Shown piece by piece: positions 16,929-25,235 of a stretch of 64,000 bases of DNA; the stretch's first letter is position 1, and every line of letters starts with the position of its first letter. The position numbers and the translations under genes are program-made. Origin of the DNA: Magnetospira sp. QH-2 (GTDB lineage: Bacteria > Pseudomonadota > Alphaproteobacteria > Rhodospirillales > Magnetospiraceae); assembly GCF_000968135.1 (NCBI RefSeq), contig NZ_FO538765.1, positions 3,858,501 to 3,922,500 on the forward strand, written 5' to 3'. Under the pieces are notes generated by a model. It worked only from the letters and a program-made list of their open reading frames with translations, was not told the DNA's origin and made no database searches.

Positions 16929-17954
16929 ATGGCTGCCGAACTGATCATGGCGAAACTGGCTGGTTTGAACCAAGCGACCCAAGTGGCCGGGATGGCCGGA
17001 AAGTCCTACACCGTGGGCAAGGTCTCCACGGCGGGCAAGGGTCTGACCAGCTGGCTGTTCCTGACCCCCACCAAGGGCGGCTCCACCGTGGCCCTGAAGC
17101 TTGAGGGCGCCCGGCAGGCGACCGAGCTCTCCACCATGGTCGGCAAGACGGTCACCGTGGCCAAGGCCAAGGGCATGGCCGGCATGGGCGTGACCAAATG
17201 GCTGGTGCTCAAGCCGGTGGCCGCCAAGGCCGCGGTCGTGGCGGGTGCCGCTGGCGCCGCCGGTGCGGCGGGTGCCACCAAGGCCGGTGCCGGATCCCTC
17301 ACCATGATCAAGCTCGAAGGCGCCAAACAGGCGACCATGGCCGCTGGCATGTCCGGCAAATCCTTTACCGTCGTCGATCCGGTAACCATGGGTCAGGGCG
17401 CCGGCAAGTGGTTGTTCCTGCAGCCCGCCAACGGCGGCGGCAAGCTGATCGCCCTGAAAATGTCCCAGGCCGGACAGGCTAATGCGTTGATCGGCAAGAC
17501 CATTACTATCGGCAAGGCGCCGATGATGGCCGGTAAGGCCAGCACCTGGATGGTGGTCAAGCCCGCCGCCGGTGCGGTGGCCGGTAAGGCAGCCGCTGGC
17601 GGTGCGGTGATGAAGACTGCGGCCATGGCCAACAAGGGCGCCTGCGCCACCATGGGCAAGACTGTTGCCATGGTTCAGCCCGCGGCCACCAAGGCGGCGG
17701 CGGCCACCGGCACGGCGGCCAAGGCGGCGGCCGGTTCCACCGGTGCGGCGGCGGCCACCAAGACGGCGGCGGCGGGAACCATCTGGACCGGCACCGGTCT
17801 GAGCCTCGGCCTCGGCCTGGGTCTCGGTGCCTGGGGCCCGGCACTGCTGGGCGGTGCCGTGGCGGCGGCCGGATACGGCTATTACAAATCGCGCGGCAAG
17901 AAGGCCGCTGGCGAGAGCGGCGATGCCCTCGACGACATGATGACAGACGTTTAA
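16929..17954 (+). CDS. mamD: MamD/Mms7-like magnetosome membrane protein
   Basis: A 341-residue protein. Residues 4-212 hold four repeats of about 45 residues built as KLEGARQAT...GKTVTV...WLVLKP (starts near 4, 52, 122 and 171), with a fifth fragment at 227-251. An Ala/Lys/Thr-rich stretch (213-283) leads to the hallmark GTIWTGTGLSLGLGLGLGA-WGP (283-304) within one membrane segment (about 289-318), then a basic stop and an acidic end ESGDALDDMMTDV. LG-repeat plus acidic tail is the Mms6/MamD layout, tied to control of magnetite crystals in magnetosome membranes. AAGGGG precedes the ATG by 8 bases. No other mam gene lies nearby, so this may be a second, island-external copy. Confidence 0.8.
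   Translation: MAAELIMAKLAGLNQATQVAGMAGKSYTVGKVSTAGKGLTSWLFLTPTKGGSTVALKLEGARQATELSTMVGKTVTVAKAKGMAGMGVTKWLVLKPVAAKAAVVAGAAGAAGAAGATKAGAGSLTMIKLEGAKQATMAAGMSGKSFTVVDPVTMGQGAGKWLFLQPANGGGKLIALKMSQAGQANALIGKTITIGKAPMMAGKASTWMVVKPAAGAVAGKAAAGGAVMKTAAMANKGACATMGKTVAMVQPAATKAAAATGTAAKAAAGSTGAAAATKTAAAGTIWTGTGLSLGLGLGLGAWGPALLGGAVAAAGYGYYKSRGKKAAGESGDALDDMMTDV
16938..17564 (+). repeat. four intragenic repeats in the MamD-like gene
   Basis: Protein repeats at residues 4-50, 52-98, 122-169 and 171-212 share a hydrophobic-basic start (KLxGAxQAT), a central GKxxTV, and end in W-L/M-hydrophobic-x-P. The copies have diverged in DNA, so the duplications are old. A Gly/Ala insert (101-121) separates repeats 2 and 3. 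Confidence 0.75.
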
Positions 17955-18139
17955 GACCCACGGCGTCTAAGAGGCGGATTTAAAAGAATCCCTTAGGTAT
18001 CAAGGCAGTAGATTTTTGATCTGGCCAGGAAAGGCCGACGACACGGGGCGGCGCCAGAGCGGAAAGATACGCCCTTGAGATCAAAGGAATACTTTTGAAT
18101 CCGACTCGAAACCAATAAGGGCTTCTAAAAGTCTGGGAC

Positions 18140-18170
18140 AGGGGTGTTGCTTCGGCAGCACCCCTTATTC
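18140..18170 (+). terminator. bidirectional terminator between MamD-like gene and response regulator
   Basis: An 11-bp stem (AGGGGTGTTGC / GCAGCACCCCT, one G-T pair) with a TTCG loop is followed by a short T-rich end. It starts 186 bases after the MamD-like stop and ends 10 bases beyond the stop of the converging regulator, so it can serve both. Apart from it, the stretch 17955-18139 shows no gene. Confidence 0.75.
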
Positions 18171-18179
18171 GTGGGAGAA

Positions 18180-18869
18180 TCAGGGAACCAGCTTGTAGCC
18201 GCCCGGTTCGGTGACCAATAGCTGGGCGTTGGAAGGATCCGGCTCGATCTTTTGCCGCAGGCGATAGACATGGGTCTCCAGGGTATGGGTGGTGACCCCG
18301 GCGTTGTAACCCCAAACCTCTCCCAGCAGCACGTCGCGACCCACGACCTTGTCCCCGGCCCGGTAGAGATACTTGAGGATCGAGGTCTCCTTGTCGGTCA
18401 GGCGCACCTTCTTGCCATCGTCATTATGAACCAGCAGTTTGGCCGCTGGCTGGAACGTGTACGGACCAATGGTAAAGACCGCATCTTCGCTCTGTTCGTG
18501 TTGACGCAGATGAGCGCGGATGCGGGCCAGCAGCACCCCCATGCGGAATGGCTTGGTCACATAATCATTGGCCCCGGCATCCAGGCCGAGAATGGTATCG
18601 GAATCCGAATCGGCGCCGGTCAGCATGATGATCGGGGTCTTGACCCCGTTCTTGCGCATCAGCTTGCAGACTTCGCGCCCGTCCAGATCCGGCAGGCCCA
18701 CGTCCAGCAGAATAACGTCGAAATGGTCGCCCGACGCGGTTTCCAAGGCAGCCTTGCCACTGGAGACCACCTGGGTATCGAACTCCTGATGCAGCTTCAG
18801 TTGTTCGACCAACATCTCGCACAGGGTCTCGTCATCGTCGACGAGCAGGATTTTTTTGCCTGGAGTCAT
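18180..18869 (-). CDS. OmpR/PhoB-family response regulator
   Basis: A 229-residue two-domain regulator. The receiver (1-120) has the acidic pocket DDDE (11-14), phospho-acceptor Asp56 (LLDVGLPD), a Thr in LTGAD and the Lys in TKPF. The winged-helix DNA-binding domain (about 135-229) includes LTDKETSILKYLYRAGDKVV and VYRLRQKIEPDPSNAQLLVTEPGGYKL. No kinase gene is adjacent; the nearest kinase in the window is the orphan at 3392-5794. It converges with the MamD-like gene across a shared terminator. Target genes unknown. Confidence 0.93.
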   Translation of the reverse strand: MTPGKKILLVDDDETLCEMLVEQLKLHQEFDTQVVSSGKAALETASGDHFDVILLDVGLPDLDGREVCKLMRKNGVKTPIIMLTGADSDSDTILGLDAGANDYVTKPFRMGVLLARIRAHLRQHEQSEDAVFTIGPYTFQPAAKLLVHNDDGKKVRLTDKETSILKYLYRAGDKVVGRDVLLGEVWGYNAGVTTHTLETHVYRLRQKIEPDPSNAQLLVTEPGGYKLVP

Positions 18870-19007
18870 GACATTCCGGACTTGTTGCGGGGCCGCGTTG
18901 ACGGTAACACTTCCGCCACCCGCCCGAGAAGGCTAATGTGGCGTCCCCCTCGCCGGAGAGGGCACCACCTGTATAAGACATCCGACCGGAGTTCCGCAAG
19001 AAACCCC

Positions 19008-20183
19008 ATGCCCCATCGTTTGACCCATAGCATTCCCGCCTCCCGCCAGCCTGTCTCCTTGTTGACCGTTGAGCGCGCCGTTTCCGAGTTGCGCCGGGGG
19101 CGGATGGTCGCCGTCGGCGGTGGGGGCGGGCGCACGATTCTGGCCTGTGCGGCGGAAGCCGCCACCCCGGAGATCCTCAAGCAGATGCAGGCCATGGCCG
19201 GAACCCGGCCAGTGTTGAGCGTCACCCTGCGGCGGGCCGCGGTTCTCGGCCTTGCCACCGGTCACATATCCGACCAGGAAGCCCGGGTGCTGAGTCTCGA
19301 TCCCGAGGCCGGATTAAGCGCCGAGGCCGCCGGAGCCCTGGCCGATCCGCTCGGTTGCTCCACCCAAGACCTGAGCCGCCTGCTGCCCACGCCCCCCCGG
19401 GTCGCGCTGGTGTCCGCCCATAGTTGCGAGAGCGCCGCCGTCGGACTGACCAAGGTCGCGCGCCTTTTGCCCGCCGCGGTGACCGTCGAAATCAAGGACC
19501 CGGACGCCGAGGAGGATTTGGGTCGATGGACCGGACGCCATCAATTGGTGCTGCTCGATGCCGGGGACGTGTTCCAGTACGAATCCACCAGCGCGCGCAC
19601 CTTGCGCCGGGTCAGCGATGCCCAGGTACCGCTGGAAGATGCGGAGTCTACCCAGATCATCGCCTATCGCCCGGCGGATGGCGGCATCGAGCACCTGGCT
19701 ATCGTCATTGGTCAGCCGGACCCGGACCAGCCGGTTCTGACCCGTTTGCATTCGGAATGCTTCACCGGGGACCTATTGGGATCGCTGCGGTGTGATTGCG
19801 GTGATCAATTGCGTGGAGCCATTGCCGAGATCGGGCGGACGGGTCATGGGGTATTGCTTTACCTGGCTCAGGAAGGCCGCGGCATTGGCCTGGTCAACAA
19901 GCTGCGCGCCTATGCCCTGCAGGATGAAGGCGTCGATACCATGGATGCCAATGAATTGCTGGGCTTTGACGCCGACGAGCGGATCTATCTGCCGGCGGCG
20001 GAAATGCTGCGGCAGCTCGGATACAATAAGGTCCGCCTGTTGACCAACAACCCTTTCAAGGTCGAAGCCCTGGCCCGCTGTAATGTGGACGTGGTGGAAC
20101 GGGTGCCCCATACCTTTCCGTCCAACCCCCACAATCAAACCTATCTGGCCACCAAGGCCGACAAGGGCGGCCATCTGTTCTGA
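19008..20183 (+). CDS. ribA: GTP cyclohydrolase II with degenerate RibB-like N-domain
   Basis: A 391-residue protein. The C-terminal half is GTP cyclohydrolase II, the first enzyme of riboflavin synthesis, with the zinc-binding SECFTGDLLGSLRCDCGDQL, catalytic-loop YLAQEGRGIGLVNKLRAY and NNPFKVEAL. The N-terminal 190 residues align by layout with DHBP synthase (RibB), but the acidic catalytic stretch after the first helix is replaced by Gly (RRGRMVAVGGGGGRTILA), so this half is probably inactive. The frame is open upstream, but that part is antisense to the regulator. ATG 19008 lacks a strong Shine-Dalgarno, so the start is moderately sure. Confidence 0.9.
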   Translation: MPHRLTHSIPASRQPVSLLTVERAVSELRRGRMVAVGGGGGRTILACAAEAATPEILKQMQAMAGTRPVLSVTLRRAAVLGLATGHISDQEARVLSLDPEAGLSAEAAGALADPLGCSTQDLSRLLPTPPRVALVSAHSCESAAVGLTKVARLLPAAVTVEIKDPDAEEDLGRWTGRHQLVLLDAGDVFQYESTSARTLRRVSDAQVPLEDAESTQIIAYRPADGGIEHLAIVIGQPDPDQPVLTRLHSECFTGDLLGSLRCDCGDQLRGAIAEIGRTGHGVLLYLAQEGRGIGLVNKLRAYALQDEGVDTMDANELLGFDADERIYLPAAEMLRQLGYNKVRLLTNNPFKVEALARCNVDVVERVPHTFPSNPHNQTYLATKADKGGHLF

Positions 20184-20206
20184 CGCAAAGTGTTTTAGGG
20201 CGGCAG

Positions 20207-20257
20207 AATATTCCCGGCAAAACCAGCCTCTACCTTTCTGTTGAGCCGGGAAATATT
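20207..20257 (+). other. long imperfect hairpin after ribA
   Basis: AATATTCCCGGC (20207-20218) pairs with GCCGGGAAATATT (20245-20257), leaving one bulged base and a 26-base loop. The AT-rich outer arms end just before TAATAAATC. It may act as a terminator of ribA or as a leader structure of the gene at 20330. The long loop is unusual for a simple terminator. Confidence 0.4.
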
Positions 20258-20329
20258 TAATAAATCATAGACTTAGGTTCTGGCATGGCACCTGCAAGAA
20301 GATTAGCAGGCAACCACGAGGACCGTTCC

Positions 20330-21268
20330 ATGACCCCGCTGACCAACCCGACCCAGGATCCCACCGGCGTTTCGCTTCCCGCCGCCACCCTGCCCGCCTC
20401 TGACGGACCGGAAACCACTTTGTTCGGCGAGGATGGATTTACCTTTGGCGACATGGTCGACATGGTGAATCCCTTGCAACATATCCCTATCGTTGGATCC
20501 ATCTACCGCAACATGACTGAAGACGAGATTTCCCCCGCCCCGCGCGTGGTCGGCGGGACCCTGTTCGGTGGTCCCATCGGGTTGGTTTCCTCCCTGGTCA
20601 ACCTGTTGGTGGAAAACCAGACCGGTAAGGACGTGGGCGAACATGTCTATGCCCTGTTCGAGGACGAAGGTGAAGAGGCGCCCGATCCCGATGAAGCCAT
20701 GGCCCAGAATGCCACCACCGAAATCGCCGCCGCCCAGATCGGCGCCGGCAGCGCCTATGCCGGGGTTTCCGATTGGGCTCGGCAGGAAATGGCCCATCGA
20801 CATGAAGTCGCCGCTCTGCAACAAAAACAACGCGCCGCGCCGCTGCAGGTCGCTGATGCCCGCCCGGCCTCCACCGTTCGTCAGATGCCCTCTTTGACCG
20901 AACTCCCGCCCACCGCACCGCGTGCCGAGGCCGGATTGGGCACCAAGTTGTTCGTACAGGCCATGCGCATGCAGCCACCGGAAGAGGCGCTGGCATTGGC
21001 TGCCCAACTCCAGCAGGCTCCCCAATCAATGCCCGCCGCCGCGCAACCAGCACCGAAGCCCACCGCTTCCGCCATCCAGCCGGCAATGACCGCACCGCCG
21101 GTCCCGTCAGCCCTGGAGGCCAAGTTGCAGGCCTTGGCTTCCCGCAATCCCTGGTCCGGAGCCCAGCAGGATCAGCAAAACCAGCAGGAAGTGGCCGATA
21201 GTTGGTTCGCCCAGTCCATGATGTCGGGTCTTTCCAAATATCAGGGCGCGGCGGGTGTCCCCCGGTAG
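20330..21268 (+). CDS. conserved hypothetical protein with GGTLFGGPIGLVSS motif
   Basis: A 312-residue protein without signal peptide. Residues 38-115 hold a block I recall from hypothetical proteins of Rhodospirillales and rhizobia: MVDMVNPLQHIPIVGSIYR, EISPAPRVVGGTLFGGPIGL and VSSLVNLLVENQTGKDVGEH. The remainder is Pro/Ala/Gln-rich and probably disordered (about 130-290), ending in SWFAQSMMSGLSKYQ. The start is ATG 20330, with GAGG 8 bases upstream; the frame is open from 20285. A membrane- or envelope-associated role is possible from the Gly-rich hydrophobic stretch (78-100). Function unknown. Confidence 0.75.
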   Translation: MTPLTNPTQDPTGVSLPAATLPASDGPETTLFGEDGFTFGDMVDMVNPLQHIPIVGSIYRNMTEDEISPAPRVVGGTLFGGPIGLVSSLVNLLVENQTGKDVGEHVYALFEDEGEEAPDPDEAMAQNATTEIAAAQIGAGSAYAGVSDWARQEMAHRHEVAALQQKQRAAPLQVADARPASTVRQMPSLTELPPTAPRAEAGLGTKLFVQAMRMQPPEEALALAAQLQQAPQSMPAAAQPAPKPTASAIQPAMTAPPVPSALEAKLQALASRNPWSGAQQDQQNQQEVADSWFAQSMMSGLSKYQGAAGVPR

Positions 21269-21275
21269 CGGATAA

Positions 21276-21773
21276 ATGGACCTGTTCGTCACCGCCGACG
21301 GTTTTCTGATCCATGGAAACCGTCGCCTACCCTGTGCTCTCGGGCGCGGCGGGATCAATCCGTCGAAAGTCGAAGGCGACGGCTGCACACCGGTCGGCCG
21401 TTTCCCACTCCGACGGGTTTTGTATCGTGAAGATCGGCTCGCGCCGCCGGAAACCGGGCTTTCCGTCATGGCCATTACCCCTGGAGACGGCTGGAGCGAC
21501 GATCCCAAGGACCCGGCTTACAATTGCCCGGTGTCCCTACCCCATGATCATGGCCATGAAATCCTGTGGCGGGAAGACGCGATCTACGACGTGATCGTGG
21601 TGCTGGGCCATAATGACGATCCGGTTGTTCCCGGGGCGGGAAGCGCCGTCTTCTTGCATGTGGCCCGGCCCGGTTTCGTGCCCACGGAAGGCTGCATTGC
21701 CCTGACGCGAGAGGATCTATTGGCGGTCTTGAAAGCCTGCCAACCGGGGGATTGCCTTACGATTTCGGGCTGA
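21276..21773 (+). CDS. L,D-transpeptidase (YkuD) family protein
   Basis: A 165-residue protein with the YkuD catalytic signature HVARPGFVPTEGCIALT, giving the His and nucleophilic Cys, and the upstream GRGGINPSKVEGDGCTPVGRF typical of this subfamily. Such enzymes cross-link or modify peptidoglycan, but this one has no evident signal peptide. It starts 7 bases after the preceding gene, so both may be co-transcribed. Its last 17 bases overlap the converging yggS gene. Confidence 0.85.
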   Translation: MDLFVTADGFLIHGNRRLPCALGRGGINPSKVEGDGCTPVGRFPLRRVLYREDRLAPPETGLSVMAITPGDGWSDDPKDPAYNCPVSLPHDHGHEILWREDAIYDVIVVLGHNDDPVVPGAGSAVFLHVARPGFVPTEGCIALTREDLLAVLKACQPGDCLTISG

Positions 21774-22449
21774 TCGGCGGGCGGGCGCCGAAGATCGCCG
21801 TACCCACCCGCACCGAGGTGGCACCGAATTGGACCGCCACCGGATAATCTCCGCTCATCCCCATGCTCAGCCTGGAAAGCCCGTTGCGCTCGGCAATGCG
21901 GGCCAGCAAGGCGAAATGCAACGAGGGCTCCTCATCTTGGGGCGGAATACACATCAAGCCGACCACCGATAGCCCGTATTCCACCCGGCAGGCGGCGACA
22001 AAGCCATCGGCTTCCTCGGGCAATACCCCGGCTTTCTGCGGTTCCGCGCCGGTATTGACCTGAATGTAACAGTCCAGCGATCGGCCCAGGTCGTCCTGCG
22101 CGCGGGCCAAATAGCGCGCCAGCTTCGGACGATCCAGAGTTTCGATGACATCGAACAGGGGCACCGCCAAACCGACCTTGTTGGTTTGCAGCGGACCGAT
22201 GAGATGGAGCCGAGTATCCGGAAACTCCGCCTTCAACCGCGGCCATTTTTCCGCTGCTTCGTGAACCCGGTTCTCGCCGAACAGACGATGTCCCGCTGTC
22301 AAAGCCGGACGGATCTCGGCCTCCGGCTTGGTCTTGCTGACCGCCACAAGGTCGACTAGGTCTCGTTGGCGGCCGACTTCCTTGGCAGCCTTGTCGATTT
22401 CGGCCCAAACGGCGGCGAGGTTGCCCGCAATGTCGGTCTGCATCATCAT
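21757..22449 (-). CDS. YggS/PLPBP pyridoxal-phosphate homeostasis protein
   Basis: A 230-residue single-domain PLP protein of the YggS/PROSC family: AVSKTKPEAEIRPALTAGHRLFGENR carries the PLP lysine, HLIGPLQTNK is the family block, and GLSRLSMGMSGDYPVAVQFGATSVRVGTAIFG is the C-terminal phosphate-binding part. It buffers PLP and affects amino-acid metabolism in the cytoplasm. Three in-frame ATGs stand at the start (22449, 22446, 22443). Confidence 0.95.
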   Translation of the reverse strand: MMMQTDIAGNLAAVWAEIDKAAKEVGRQRDLVDLVAVSKTKPEAEIRPALTAGHRLFGENRVHEAAEKWPRLKAEFPDTRLHLIGPLQTNKVGLAVPLFDVIETLDRPKLARYLARAQDDLGRSLDCYIQVNTGAEPQKAGVLPEEADGFVAACRVEYGLSVVGLMCIPPQDEEPSLHFALLARIAERNGLSRLSMGMSGDYPVAVQFGATSVRVGTAIFGARPPISPKS

Positions 22450-22479
22450 AGGGGTCTCAAATCCATCGGAAGGAAAATC

Positions 22480-23106
22480 GTGCCGACCCTAACAGACCTG
22501 GCCCGGCGCCTCAATCGGCGCGCCTGTTCTCCCCTGCCCCCGTTAATTCTGATGACCGATGACGACCGTCTGCCGGATCCCAGCGGGCTTGTTGCTCACC
22601 TACCGAAGGGAAGCGCGATCCTTGTCCGCAGCCGGAAAGCCTTGGACCGCGAACAACGGGCGCGGCGTCTGATACCGCTCTGCCGACCAAGGGGAATCAA
22701 GCTTCTGGTGGCCGATGATATCGGACTGGCGATGGGATTGGGTCTCGACGGGCTGCATATTCCCGAAGCGAAGGTTCGTGATCTGCCGTTGTGGCATATC
22801 TGGCGACGGCCCGGATTCTTGGTGACCACTTCCGCACACTCTCTTGCCGCCTTGCACAGGGCGGCGCGGGCGGGCGTGGATGCGGCCTTGCTCTCTCCCG
22901 TGTTTTCAACCGGATCCCACCCCAATGCGCGGCAATTGGGCCCAACCCGATTCGGAATCTGGACCGGTGAAACCTGTCTTGCCATATACGGATTGGGCGG
23001 CATTGACAGCAAACAAGCGGCTCGGCTACTGAACAGCGGTGCCGTCGGCATGGCGGGCATTGATCTGTTCAAGGACATAAGTGGCAAGGAGGTTCCGTTT
23101 GGCTAA
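22480..23106 (+). CDS. thiamine phosphate synthase / TenI-like protein
   Basis: A 208-residue TIM-barrel protein of the ThiE/TenI family, seen in KLLVADDIGLAMGLGLDGLHIPE, AGVDAALLSPVFSTGSHPNA and IYGLGGIDSKQAARLLNSGAVGMAGID. The usual Arg-Asp of the ThiE NDR loop is replaced (VADDI), and the phosphate loop is STGSHPNARQLG rather than the T-x-T-K form. It may therefore be a divergent or regulatory TenI-like member. The GTG at 22480 follows AAGGA by 5 bases. It overlaps the TPR-sulfotransferase gene by 8 bases. Confidence 0.75.
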   Translation: MPTLTDLARRLNRRACSPLPPLILMTDDDRLPDPSGLVAHLPKGSAILVRSRKALDREQRARRLIPLCRPRGIKLLVADDIGLAMGLGLDGLHIPEAKVRDLPLWHIWRRPGFLVTTSAHSLAALHRAARAGVDAALLSPVFSTGSHPNARQLGPTRFGIWTGETCLAIYGLGGIDSKQAARLLNSGAVGMAGIDLFKDISGKEVPFG

Positions 23107-25159
23107 ATCTCGCCGACCTCGAGAACAGACCCACCCGCCGAATCCCGATCTCCAAGGGGGTTTGGATGCCTTGCGACGGGGTGACCTCCAAAGGGCCATC
23201 CCGGCCCTGAAGAACGCGGCGCGCAGGCACCCCGGCCATGCCGAGAGTCAGCTTTACCTGGGTGTCGCCCTCTCCATGGCCGGGCGGTCCGAAGACGCGG
23301 CGCGGGCTTTGGATGATGCCTGCCGCCTGGCCCCGGGGAATGGGGATGCGCAATATAACTACGGGCTGGTTCTGTTGGGTCTGGGACGGCCCCTCGAAGC
23401 CGTCCCCCGATTCGAAAAAGTTCTGGCCAAAAAGCCCAAGGATGCGGAAACCCATATGAATCTGGGCTTGGCCTTGAAACATGCCGGATCCCCAAAAAAG
23501 GCGCTCCGGCATCTGCGGCGATCCGTGCAGCTGGCACCCAAATCAGCGGATGCCTGGATTAACTTGGGCAACCTATTGATTCAAATGGAAGATCCGGAGG
23601 ATGCGGCAACGGCCTTTCGGTCCGCGCAAAAGATTGCTCCCCGCAATGCCGCCCCCTGGACCGGATCCGCCATGGCGCACATGGCCCTGGCCCAGACGGC
23701 ACAAGGGAACTTGGCGGCTTCACAGCATCTCGTGACCGCTGAAGCTGACCTGGAAACCGCCCTGAAAGAGGCGCCGGACAGTATCGAAGCCTTGTCCTAT
23801 ATGGGATTGGTCCTGGAGCGACTGGATCGTTTGGCGGAAGCCGAGCACTGCCTGCGACGCGCTTATGAACTGTCGCGGCACAGGGGATCCAGTGCGGAGG
23901 AAAGACAGAATACGCTTCAGAATTTTGCCCTGTTCCTGGATCGGGTCAATCAGACCGAGGGGGCCGTCGATTTTTTGGAAAATGAGCTCGAACAAGGGGG
24001 CTATCAACCAACGCTGGTTCGCCTGCTGGCCAGGATGTTGACCAGTTTGAACCGCTATGACAATCTCGAGTCCTTGTTCGCGGCCTATGAAAGCCAAGGG
24101 TTCTCGCGGTCGATCGCCTTGCTTTATCGCTGTGTTGATCGACAATACCATTTATCGGAATCAGATGTGGCAAACCTGAAAGCCGTTTTGGATTTGGAGC
24201 AGGAAAATGCCGATGATCTGGCTGGTGTCGCCATGGCCTTGTTCCACCATTTCGACTTGAACGGCGATCAGGCAAAGGCCTTCGAATACCTGACCCGGTC
24301 CAATGCCTGGGCGCGACAGAATGGGCAGCCCTATCTCCGGGAAGCGGAAGATGGCTTTGCGGATATGATGGCGGCTCTTTTTGCCACCGGGATCCCATCC
24401 GGTCTCAAGGATTGCGGCCATGAAAGCGAACAGCCGGTTTTCATCGTCGGCATGCCCCGGTCGGGAACCACATTGGTCGAACAGGTCATCGCCAGCCACC
24501 CTGCTTGCGGGGCGGCCGGAGAGCTGTCCGAGATCAGTGCGATTGCCAAGGCTATCGCCGGGTCGCGCACGATCAACGATGATTTCTCGCCCGGCTTTCG
24601 CGCCTTGGATTGCCAAAGTATTCGGGAATTCGCGAATCGGTACCTGAACAAACTAACGGTGGGCGGTGAGCCCCATCACCGGCGGATTATTGATAAAATG
24701 CCGTCTAATTTCAAGTACTTGGGCCTCATTGCTAGCCTGTTTCCCAAGGCACGGATTATCCATTGCCGACGCCATCCCATGGCCACCTGTTATTCCATTC
24801 TGACGCAGCGATTCAACCGGGCCCACCCCTATGCCTATGCCCAGGAGGATCTAGCCCATCAGTACAGGCACTATGAAAGACTGATGGCATTTTGGGAATC
24901 CGTCTTGCCGATCCCCATTCATACGGTGCGCTATGAAGACCTGGTTACGGATCCGGACGCCGAGATACGATCCCTGATCAAGGCCTGCGGCTTGTCTTGG
25001 GATGATCGATGTCTGCAATTCCACCAAACGGAAAGGGTGGTGAAAACCGCCAGCCAATGGCAGGTTCGCCAACCCATGTACCAGACATCACTGGACCACT
25101 GGCAGCACTATGGATCCGAATTGTCTCCCTTGAAACAGGGACTTGGACTTCCTGATTAG
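23099..25159 (+). CDS. TPR-repeat sulfotransferase
   Basis: A 686-residue fusion. About residues 15-340 hold tetratricopeptide repeats (for example AESQLYLGVALSMAGRSEDA and AETHMNLGLALKHAGSPKKA). Residues about 440-680 are a sulfotransferase domain with the PAPS 5'-phosphate loop FIVGMPRSGTTLVEQVIASH and the family blocks IIDKMPSNFKYLGLIASLFPKARIIHCRRHPM and YEDLVTDPDAEI. It should transfer sulfate from PAPS to a protein or glycan recruited by the TPRs; no signal peptide is seen. TTG 23099 is chosen because AAGGAGG lies exactly 6 bases upstream. Confidence 0.88.
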   Translation: MAKSRRPREQTHPPNPDLQGGLDALRRGDLQRAIPALKNAARRHPGHAESQLYLGVALSMAGRSEDAARALDDACRLAPGNGDAQYNYGLVLLGLGRPLEAVPRFEKVLAKKPKDAETHMNLGLALKHAGSPKKALRHLRRSVQLAPKSADAWINLGNLLIQMEDPEDAATAFRSAQKIAPRNAAPWTGSAMAHMALAQTAQGNLAASQHLVTAEADLETALKEAPDSIEALSYMGLVLERLDRLAEAEHCLRRAYELSRHRGSSAEERQNTLQNFALFLDRVNQTEGAVDFLENELEQGGYQPTLVRLLARMLTSLNRYDNLESLFAAYESQGFSRSIALLYRCVDRQYHLSESDVANLKAVLDLEQENADDLAGVAMALFHHFDLNGDQAKAFEYLTRSNAWARQNGQPYLREAEDGFADMMAALFATGIPSGLKDCGHESEQPVFIVGMPRSGTTLVEQVIASHPACGAAGELSEISAIAKAIAGSRTINDDFSPGFRALDCQSIREFANRYLNKLTVGGEPHHRRIIDKMPSNFKYLGLIASLFPKARIIHCRRHPMATCYSILTQRFNRAHPYAYAQEDLAHQYRHYERLMAFWESVLPIPIHTVRYEDLVTDPDAEIRSLIKACGLSWDDRCLQFHQTERVVKTASQWQVRQPMYQTSLDHWQHYGSELSPLKQGLGLPD

Positions 25160-25164
25160 CGCGG

Positions 25165-25197
25165 GTTTTTCCCGTTGGATCGAATCCGGTCAAACGC
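25165..25197. repeat. copy 1 of a 33-bp dispersed repeat
   Basis: This 33-mer matches 29 of 33 positions of the stretch at 41584-41616 (GTTTTTCC then an inverted-repeat core ending TCAAACGC). It lies just after the TPR-sulfotransferase stop. The core stem has one mismatch and one G-T pair here, against a perfect 9-bp stem in copy 2. Confidence 0.5.
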
Positions 25198-25235
25198 AAC
25201 GCCGCCTTGTATCTTTCAGCCACCCAGACAAACAA

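Noticed and set aside
17221-17320. GC-rich Ala/Gly repeat as a possible CRISPR or satellite
   Set aside because: It is coding low-complexity sequence inside the MamD-like gene, with no regular spacer pattern.
18252-19007. 252-codon N-terminal extension of ribA
   Set aside because: It runs antisense through the response regulator gene, which has complete domain motifs; the ribA homology begins after ATG 19008.
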